Shown here: positions 34,594-39,941 of the stretch, piece after piece
Layout of the letters: each line of letters opens with the position of its first letter
Position numbering within the stretch: position 1 is the stretch's first letter
DNA from: Bradyrhizobium sp. NAS80.1
GTDB taxonomy: Bacteria; Pseudomonadota; Alphaproteobacteria; Rhizobiales; Xanthobacteraceae
Direction: 5' to 3'
DNA: 39,941 nt
Assembly (NCBI RefSeq): GCF_001908205.1
Contig: NZ_LGHL01000088.1
Span: forward strand, 1-39,941
Translations under genes and position numbers: made by a program
Notes under the pieces: model-generated
Databases searched by the model: none
Seen by the model: the letters and a program-made list of their open reading frames with translations, nothing else
What the model was told of the DNA's origin: nothing

Positions 34594-35818
34594 GCTGATG
34601 TTCTGCTCGCTCCTTACCATCGTCCCCGACTACCTCTACCGTCGCTACGTCCAGGGCAAGCGGATCGGCAAGGAGATTACGTTCTTCTCGGTGTGGTACG
34701 AACTGAGATGGGGCATCACCGGATGCCTGATGCTCACGGTTTCGCTGATCACGATGATCTTCTATTTCCATCCGTCGACGGACTCTGCGACGCTCTACTT
34801 CCGGACCGTGCCGATCCTGCCTGAAGGGTCGGGGCGGGTCGCGGAGGTGAACGTTGGGTTCAGCCAGCCGGTGAGGAAGGGCGACGTGCTGTTCAGGCTG
34901 GACAGCTCCAAGCAGCAAGCCGCCTTTGAGACCGCGAAGCGCAAGGTCGCCGAAGTTGACGCCGCGATGACGAGCGCGCAGTCCGACGTGGTCAAGGCGG
35001 AAGCTCAGATCCAGGAAGCCAAGGCCAATTATCAGCAGGCCAAGGACGAGCTCGACGTCAAGAGTGAGCTTCAGAGCCGCAACCCCGGCATCGTGCCGCA
35101 ACGTGACATCGACAAGCTTCGCGTGCTGGTCGATCAGCGCCAGGCGGGGATCGATGCCGCCACCGCGGTAAAGGAAACGGCGGCCTTGCAGGTCTCGACG
35201 CTGCTGCCGGCCCAGAAGGCGAGCGCCCAAGCCGCCCTCGAGCAAGCCCAGGTCGACCTCGACAAGACCGTTGTGCGGGCCGGCGTCGACGGTCGCGTCG
35301 AGCAGTTCCTGCTTCGCGTGGGCGATGTCGTCAACCAGTTGATGCGGCCTGCTGGCGTGCTGATTCCGGAAGGGGCGGGCCGAACCGTGCTCCAGGCTGG
35401 CTTCGGCCAGATCGAGGCCGGCGTGCTGAAGAAGGGCATGGTGGCGGAAGCGGCTTGTAACTCCCGTCCTTGGGTGATCATTCCCATGCTCGTTACTACA
35501 GTGCAGGACTACATCGCCGCCGGACAGTTCCAGGGCGGGCAGCAACTGATCGAAGCGCAGAACGCTGCAAGGCCCGGCACGATCCTCGTGTTTCTCGAAC
35601 CGCTCTACAAGAACGGGCTCGACGGGGTTACGCCGGGAAGCAGCTGCATCGTGAACGCGTATACCAGCAACCACGAGGAAATTTCTGCCGCAGATACCAG
35701 CACCGGCCGTGCGATCGCGCTTCACATCGTCGACGGTGTCGGCCTCGTGCATGCGCTGCTGCTGCGCATTCAGGCATTGCTGCTGCCGATCAAGACGCTT
35801 GTGTTGAGCGGCCATTGA
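34586..35818 (+). CDS. HlyD-family membrane fusion protein (YibH/YiaV type)
   Basis: 410 residues. The short N-terminus and one or two hydrophobic segments (MFELMFCSLLTIVPDYLYRR; GITGCLMLTVSLITMIFYFH) are followed by a periplasmic adaptor: first lipoyl half RTVPILPEGSGRVAEVNVGF, a coiled-coil hairpin (about 115-230, Ala/Gln/Lys-rich) and the second lipoyl half DKTVVRAGVDGRVEQFLLRV. A C-terminal beta-barrel and a last hydrophobic stretch follow. Such adaptors bridge an inner-membrane pump to an outer-membrane channel, but no ABC, MFS or RND pump and no TolC gene is present nearby. ATG 34586 overlaps the upstream gene. Likely transcribed from the FixK-type box at 34064. Confidence 0.88.
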   Translation: MFELMFCSLLTIVPDYLYRRYVQGKRIGKEITFFSVWYELRWGITGCLMLTVSLITMIFYFHPSTDSATLYFRTVPILPEGSGRVAEVNVGFSQPVRKGDVLFRLDSSKQQAAFETAKRKVAEVDAAMTSAQSDVVKAEAQIQEAKANYQQAKDELDVKSELQSRNPGIVPQRDIDKLRVLVDQRQAGIDAATAVKETAALQVSTLLPAQKASAQAALEQAQVDLDKTVVRAGVDGRVEQFLLRVGDVVNQLMRPAGVLIPEGAGRTVLQAGFGQIEAGVLKKGMVAEAACNSRPWVIIPMLVTTVQDYIAAGQFQGGQQLIEAQNAARPGTILVFLEPLYKNGLDGVTPGSSCIVNAYTSNHEEISAADTSTGRAIALHIVDGVGLVHALLLRIQALLLPIKTLVLSGH

Positions 35819-35842
35819 GCGCGAGAGGGAGGGGATGACGCG

Positions 35843-36247
35843 ATGGGCTCACGGACTGTAATCGCACTCAGCGCAGTACTGCTTACGTCATTGGCCGTTC
35901 GCGCCAATGCGCTCGATCTCGACGGTGCATGGGTCAGCGATGCCGACAATTGTGCCAAGGTGTTCGCGAGCAAGGGGACGCAGCGCGGCTTCACCGACAT
36001 GTCGGACGTCTTTGGCGGCGGCTTCATCGTCGACGGCGACCAGATCATCGGCAAGTTCGCGCGCTGCCGGATCAAGGCAAGAAAGGATAGCGGACCGAAC
36101 GTCAACCTGATCGCGGCGTGCGCGACCGACATGATGCTCTCCAGCGTACAATTCAGCCTGAAGGAGCTGGATGCGAATAGTCTGGTTCGCCTGTTCCCCG
36201 GCATGGAAGATATGGAAATCCGCTACCACCGATGCCCGGCAAGGTAG
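35843..36247 (+). CDS. Small exported protein of unknown function
   Basis: 134 residues with a signal peptide (MGSRTVIALSAVLLTSLAVR, cleavage near ANALDL). The mature part starts LDGAWVSDADNCAKVFASKG and holds four cysteines, of which two pairs could form disulfides. The lipocalin-like opening (DGAWVSD...) and the alternating pattern suggest a small beta-rich periplasmic domain. I do not recognise the family. It starts 24 bases after the HlyD-like gene, preceded by GAGAGGGAGGGG, so it may be the third gene of that operon. Confidence 0.7.
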   Translation: MGSRTVIALSAVLLTSLAVRANALDLDGAWVSDADNCAKVFASKGTQRGFTDMSDVFGGGFIVDGDQIIGKFARCRIKARKDSGPNVNLIAACATDMMLSSVQFSLKELDANSLVRLFPGMEDMEIRYHRCPAR

Positions 36248-36386
36248 CGATATCCTCGCGGCTGCTCTTGCCGCATTCTGCGCCCGCCTGTCCTGGAACG
36301 CTGAGGGACGCTGCCATTTCGCGGGCTGTCGGAGCTGCGCAATTCCCGCTAGAATTGGGAACGGCCGTCGAAGCTGCCGGAGGAAG

Positions 36387-38288
36387 ATGAGCGGGCGCGT
36401 GATCATTGCGTCAGTCAAATTGTGGCCGGCAAGGGCCGTGCTGCTTTGTCTTGGCTTGTTGCTCGCTGTCTGCACGCTGCCCGGATCAGTGAGTGCCGTC
36501 GAGCCGGACGCGACCGCGCGCAACGAGCCCAAACGCGTGCTGATGCTGCATTCCTTCGGGCGCGAGTTCCGGCCGTGGAGCGAATATGCGCGAAGCATCG
36601 AGCTTGAGTTCGAACGGCAGTCGCCATGGCCGCTCGACATCCAGGAACACACGCTACTCACTGCGCGCTTCAATGGTCCGGGCCCGGAAGCGCCCTTCGT
36701 CGAATATCTGGCATCACTTTACCAGGGCGAACCGCCTGACATCGTGCTGAGCGTCGGCGCGCCTGCCGCGCGGTTCGTGCAACGATATCGGGGCAAGCTC
36801 TTTCCCAACACACCGATGGTGCTGACCGTGGTCGAGCAGCGGATGGTGAACCGCTTCGACCTCACTGACAACGACGCCGTGGTGGCGGTCCGAAATGATT
36901 TTCTGGCAGCCTTCGAGAACATTCTGCAGGTCTTGCCGGACACCAAGGCGATCGCCGTCGTGATCGGCGCATCGCCGCTTGAAAAATTCTGGGCCGATGA
37001 GGTGAAACGGGAATTGAAGCCGCTGGAAGGCCGGCTCGTTCTCACCTGGTACTCCGACCTGTCATTCGATGAGATATTGAAGCGCGCATCGACGCTTCCG
37101 CCGCACACGGTGTTGTTCTGGGGCCTGATGTCGGTCGATGCCACCGGCATCGTCCACGAGGGCGACATTGCGCTCCGCAATCTGCATGCGGTCGCGAATG
37201 CGCCGATCTTCTCTTATCAGGAGCCGTTCTTCGGCGGCAGCACCGTCGGCGGCCCCATGCATTCGGTCGCCGAAACCAGCGCCAAGACCGTCAGCGCCGC
37301 CATCCGCATCCTCGGCGGCGAGAAGCCGGCCAACGTCAAATACGATCCGATCGGATTTGCGCCGCCGAAATATGATTGGCGCGAGTTGCAGCGCTGGGGC
37401 ATCAGCGAGAGCCGCTTGCCGCCGGGCAGCGAAGTCCTGTTTCGCGAGGCACCCCTCTGGGAAATGTATCGCTGGCAGATGCTGCTGATCGCGGCCGTGA
37501 TCCTGGTGCAGGCGGGCCTGATCAGCGGTCTGCTGCATGAGCGCCGCCGCCGCCAGATCGCCGAGATCGAGTCGCGCCAGCGCCTGGCCGAACTCGCTCA
37601 CGTCAACCGCTATTCGGCCGTCGGCGAGCTGACGACATCGATCGCTCACGAATTGAACCAGCCGCTTGGCTCCATCCTGACCAACGCCGAAACGGCAGAG
37701 CTCATGCTGAAGGCCGCTTCGCCCGACATCAACGAGATCCGGCAGATTCTCGCCGATATCAGGCGCGACGATCAGCGCGCGAGCGAGGTGATCCGCAGGC
37801 TGCGCAGCGTCCTGAAGAAGACGCCGTTTGAAATCCAGGACATCGAGCTCAACGAGACGGTGCGCGAAGCCATCGGCCTGGTGACGGCCGTCGCCGATGG
37901 ACGCCGGATTACGTTGACCTATATGCCGGTTCTGGCCGATCTCCACGTCAGGGGCGATCCGGTCCAGCTTCAGCAGGTCGTTCTCAACCTGATCATTAAT
38001 GCGATGGATGCGATCTCCGACGCGGGCACCGGGAAACGAGAGGTCAGCGTCTCGACCTTGCGCGCCGGCAATCAGGCCGAGATCAGGGTCGCCGATACTG
38101 GACCCGGGATTGATGCTGCCGATCTCGCAAACGTCTTCAATCCATTCTTCACGACCAAGCCCGAAGGAATGGGCATGGGGCTCGCGATCGCCAAAACCAT
38201 CATCGAGGCCCATCACGGCACGATTGCCGCGTCGTACCAGCCCGCGGGGGGCGCGCTGTTCACGATACGGCTCCCGATCATCCGCTGA
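36387..38288 (+). CDS. Sensor histidine kinase with ABC-substrate-binding-like periplasmic domain
   Basis: Membrane kinase of 633 residues. A signal/first helix (about 10-33) is followed by a periplasmic sensor of about 45-345 with the ABC_sub_bind-like fold: KRVLMLHSFGREFRPWSEYA, PDIVLSVGAPAARFVQRYRG, HTVLFWGLMSVDATGIVHEG. A second helix at about 362-385 (WQMLLIAAVILVQAGLISGL) leads to a HisKA domain with His421 in TTSIAHELNQPLGSILTNAE, then the ATPase domain with N-box NLIINAMDAI, DTGPGID and GMGMGLAIAK. The H-box belongs to the FixL/DctB-like class. No receiver or partner is adjacent; the FixJ-like regulator 11 kb away is a candidate. ATG 36387 has GGAGGA upstream; the longer frame from 36171 overlaps the previous gene. 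Confidence 0.9.
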   Translation: MSGRVIIASVKLWPARAVLLCLGLLLAVCTLPGSVSAVEPDATARNEPKRVLMLHSFGREFRPWSEYARSIELEFERQSPWPLDIQEHTLLTARFNGPGPEAPFVEYLASLYQGEPPDIVLSVGAPAARFVQRYRGKLFPNTPMVLTVVEQRMVNRFDLTDNDAVVAVRNDFLAAFENILQVLPDTKAIAVVIGASPLEKFWADEVKRELKPLEGRLVLTWYSDLSFDEILKRASTLPPHTVLFWGLMSVDATGIVHEGDIALRNLHAVANAPIFSYQEPFFGGSTVGGPMHSVAETSAKTVSAAIRILGGEKPANVKYDPIGFAPPKYDWRELQRWGISESRLPPGSEVLFREAPLWEMYRWQMLLIAAVILVQAGLISGLLHERRRRQIAEIESRQRLAELAHVNRYSAVGELTTSIAHELNQPLGSILTNAETAELMLKAASPDINEIRQILADIRRDDQRASEVIRRLRSVLKKTPFEIQDIELNETVREAIGLVTAVADGRRITLTYMPVLADLHVRGDPVQLQQVVLNLIINAMDAISDAGTGKREVSVSTLRAGNQAEIRVADTGPGIDAADLANVFNPFFTTKPEGMGMGLAIAKTIIEAHHGTIAASYQPAGGALFTIRLPIIR

Positions 38289-38388
38289 CAGCCGGTATCT
38301 TGATTTTGATCGAATCTCCGCGTTGGCGAGACTCTTCCTTTTCGCGGTTGCGTGATGACCGGGGCCGGATTGGGGAGCGTGGGTGGCC

Positions 38389-38448
38389 ATGAGACGCCGC
38401 GAGTTCATGTCGCTGGTTGATGCCGCGGCTGCGTACCCGGCCGGCTGA
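38389..38448 (+). pseudogene. Tat-leader remnant of an ABC substrate-binding protein
   Basis: ATG 38389 gives MRRREFMSLVDAAAAYPAG and a stop. The opening MRRREF followed by an Ala-rich stretch is the very common twin-arginine leader of ABC_sub_bind-type binding proteins in bradyrhizobia. The mature protein is missing, so this is probably the last trace of a deleted gene. Notably the neighbouring kinase uses the same type of domain as its sensor. Confidence 0.45.
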
Positions 38449-38517
38449 TGATGGAAGCTGAACTGATCGAACGACACCTCCTCCTCGCGCTGCAGCAGAG
38501 GCGGCGCATGCGTTTCG

Positions 38518-38531
38518 TTGATCTCGATCAA
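38518..38531. promoter_or_regulatory. FixK/FNR-type box upstream of the DUF3300 gene
   Basis: TTGATCTCGATCAA, a TTGA-N6-TCAA palindrome, is centred 62 bases before ATG 38587; a class II promoter would start near 38566, leaving a 21-base leader with GGGAGG. Confidence 0.8.
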
Positions 38532-38586
38532 CAAACGCCCATGGTCCGGCCCGATGGTCGCGGACAGAAAGTTTTGGGAGGTTGTG

Positions 38587-39941
38587 ATGTTTCGCTGCGG
38601 CAAGACCCTGATGGCGCTTGCGCTGCTGCTGGCGATCCCCGCCGCAGCAATGGCGCAGGCCACCACGCCGGCGGCCCCTGGCGCGCCTGTGACACCAAGT
38701 ACGCAGGCGCAGCCGGCTAACCTGCCGGCGCCGGCTGCCGAGCTTTTGAAGCCCGAGCAGCTCGAGGCGCTGGTCGCGCCGATCGCGCTCTATCCCGACG
38801 AGCTCCTTGCCAACGTGCTGGCCGCCTCGACCTATCCGCTGGAAGTGGTACAGGCCGACCGCTGGCTGAAGGAGCGCAAGACCCTGAAGGGCGATGCGCT
38901 GAAGACGGAGGTCGACAAGCAGGGCTGGGATGACAGCGTCAAGGCGCTCGCCAGCACCGCTGATGTTCTGACTATGATGAGCGACCAGCTTGATTGGACC
39001 AAGAAGCTCGGCGACGCCTTTCTTGCGCAGCAGCCTGACGTGATGGATGCGATCCAGCGCCTGCGCAACAAGGCCTATGACAACAAGAAGCTGGTCACGA
39101 CCAAGCAGCAAAAGGTCAGCGTCCAGACCGAGGAAGGCAAGCAGGTCGTTGTCATCCAGCAGGCCGATCCCGCGGCGATATACGTGCCCTATTACGATCC
39201 GGCGACGGTCTACGGCGCCTGGCCCTATACGGAGTATCCGCCGTATTATTGGGGCTATCCGTCCTATATCGGCGCGGGCGTGGTTGCCGCTGGTATCGCC
39301 TTCGGCACCGCCTGGGCCATCGGACGCTGGGGCAATTACTGGGGCGGCGGCTGCAACTGGGGCAACCGCAATGTCTACGTCAATCATCGTACCGCCAACA
39401 TCAATACAGGCTGGCAGCACAATCCGGCGCATCGCCAGGGCGTGCGCTACAATAACGTCAACGTTCAGCAGCGTTTCGGCAACAACAATATCAAGGCCGG
39501 TGCCTCGGACCGGATGGACTTCCGCGGCCGTGACGGCAACCAGGTGCTGCGTCCCAATCAGGGCGCGGGAGACCGGGCGGGTGATCGCGCCGGTGATCGT
39601 GGCCCAGGTGACCGTGTAGGTGACCGTGCTGGTGCCGGAGATCGCGCGGGCGACCGTGCGGGCAATCGTGGTGATCGGCCCGGCGGCGGCGATAGGGCTG
39701 GTGCCGGAGATCGTGCCAAGGGTGCCGGTGACCGTGCCAAGGGCGGCGGCGATCGCGCAAAGGCGGCGAACCGCGCCGGTAGCGGCGGCAATCGTGCCGC
39801 CAATGCCAACCGTGGCGGTGGCAATCGCGGCGGCGCAATGAACGTGTCCTCCGGCCGGTCGGCGGCCGCAGCATCCGCGCGTGGACGATCCAGCATGGCG
39901 AGCATGCCGCGCGGCGGCGGACCGAGCATGGCCGGGCGCGG
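38587..39941 (+). CDS. DUF3300 exported protein, 3' end beyond the window
   Basis: The frame is open from ATG 38587 (GGGAGG 6 bases upstream) to the window edge, at least 451 codons. A signal peptide (MALALLLAIPAAAMAQ, cleavage near AMAQA) precedes the DUF3300 domain at about residues 55-230: LVAPIALYPDELLANVLAAS, TYPLEVVQADRWL, VVVIQQADPAAIYVPYYDPA. A Gly/Trp/Tyr-rich segment (YPPYYWGYPSYIGAGVVAAG, WGNYWGGGCNWGN) follows. From residue 328 the protein becomes a low-complexity Gly-Asp-Arg-Ala tail. The domain occurs in predicted envelope proteins of unknown function. Controlled by a FixK-type box by position. Confidence 0.85.
   Translation, partial: MFRCGKTLMALALLLAIPAAAMAQATTPAAPGAPVTPSTQAQPANLPAPAAELLKPEQLEALVAPIALYPDELLANVLAASTYPLEVVQADRWLKERKTLKGDALKTEVDKQGWDDSVKALASTADVLTMMSDQLDWTKKLGDAFLAQQPDVMDAIQRLRNKAYDNKKLVTTKQQKVSVQTEEGKQVVVIQQADPAAIYVPYYDPATVYGAWPYTEYPPYYWGYPSYIGAGVVAAGIAFGTAWAIGRWGNYWGGGCNWGNRNVYVNHRTANINTGWQHNPAHRQGVRYNNVNVQQRFGNNNIKAGASDRMDFRGRDGNQVLRPNQGAGDRAGDRAGDRGPGDRVGDRAGAGDRAGDRAGNRGDRPGGGDRAGAGDRAKGAGDRAKGGGDRAKAANRAGSGGNRAANANRGGGNRGGAMNVSSGRSAAAASARGRSSMASMPRGGGPSMAGR
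39568..39765 (+). repeat. Degenerate GDRAG-type tandem repeat inside the DUF3300 gene
   Basis: About fifteen imperfect copies of a 12-15 base unit encode G-D-R-A-G and variants such as GDRVGDRAGAGDRAG and GDRAKGGGDRAK. The codons vary between copies (GAC/GAT, CGT/CGC/CGG), which argues for an old repeat under protein-level selection rather than a recent slippage expansion. Confidence 0.8.

Larger units (their letters stand above)
38289..38586. other. Spacer with remnant leader and promoter of the DUF3300 gene
   Basis: About 300 bases between the kinase and the DUF3300 gene. It holds a short Tat-leader remnant at 38389 and a FixK-type box at 38518, both listed separately; nothing else with coding character is visible. 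Confidence 0.6.

Noticed and set aside
34376..35815. 479-codon - strand frame opposite the HlyD-like gene
   Set aside because: Shadow of the + strand adaptor gene, which has both lipoyl halves and a coiled coil.
37062..38666. 534-codon - strand frame across the kinase gene and its downstream spacer
   Set aside because: The opposite strand encodes a motif-complete histidine kinase, and this frame shows no family features.
38278..39432. 384-codon - strand frame opposite the DUF3300 gene
   Set aside because: The + strand frame has a signal peptide, the DUF3300 domain, a ribosome site and a promoter box; the - strand product has no recognisable domain.

Overview
The window is GC-rich, densely coded alphaproteobacterial DNA. 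It resembles Bradyrhizobium or a close relative: FixK/FixJ-type regulators, anaerobox promoters of the TTGA-N6-TCAA type, an IalB-family protein, peptide-type and branched-chain-type ABC binding proteins, and short GC-rich palindromic repeats. The genus assignment is inferred from gene style, not from any database search. I saw no tRNA, rRNA, CRISPR array or intact insertion sequence.

Region 1 (1-11 kb) is catabolic and transport DNA. It holds the 3' end of a dihydropyrimidinase/hydantoinase gene, a succinate-semialdehyde-type aldehyde dehydrogenase broken by one extra C in a run of seven, a mosaic of palindromic repeats, and a complete five-gene dipeptide/oligopeptide ABC transporter operon on the + strand. 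Converging on it are a branched-chain-amino-acid-type binding protein and a class I acyl-CoA ligase on the - strand. A poorly coding 400-base gap and a small YciI-family gene follow.

Region 2 (11.6-20.7 kb) is a surface-polysaccharide locus. It encodes a two-domain protein with a formyltransferase-like N-terminus and a sugar-transferase-like propeller, a GT4 glycosyltransferase, a Wzc/GumC-like chain-length protein whose kinase domain has lost its nucleotide-binding motifs, a Wzx-type flippase, a Wzy/O-antigen-ligase-type polymerase and a secreted GH5 glycanase. No priming glycosyltransferase is present in the window.

Region 3 (20.8 kb to the end) looks like a low-oxygen/energy-stress island. 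Six sites of the form TTGA-N6-TCAA, the FNR/FixK recognition sequence, sit in front of its genes. They precede an AI-2E-type transporter, a divergent acetate-kinase homologue with a potassium channel, a new 54-aa membrane peptide overlapping a SulP transporter, a very long Orn/Lys/Arg-type decarboxylase, a divergent pair of operons (unknown gene plus polyphosphate kinase 2, and membrane protein plus HlyD-like subunit) and a DUF3300 protein. The island also encodes a cysteine-free FixK-like Crp/Fnr regulator, a FixJ-like response regulator, a single-domain receiver and an orphan histidine kinase with a periplasmic-binding-protein-like sensor, so candidate regulators lie among candidate targets. 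Decay is visible: the antiporter gene behind the decarboxylase is reduced to its two ends, the acetate-kinase homologue lacks catalytic residues, and a 19-codon Tat-leader remnant lies near the right edge.
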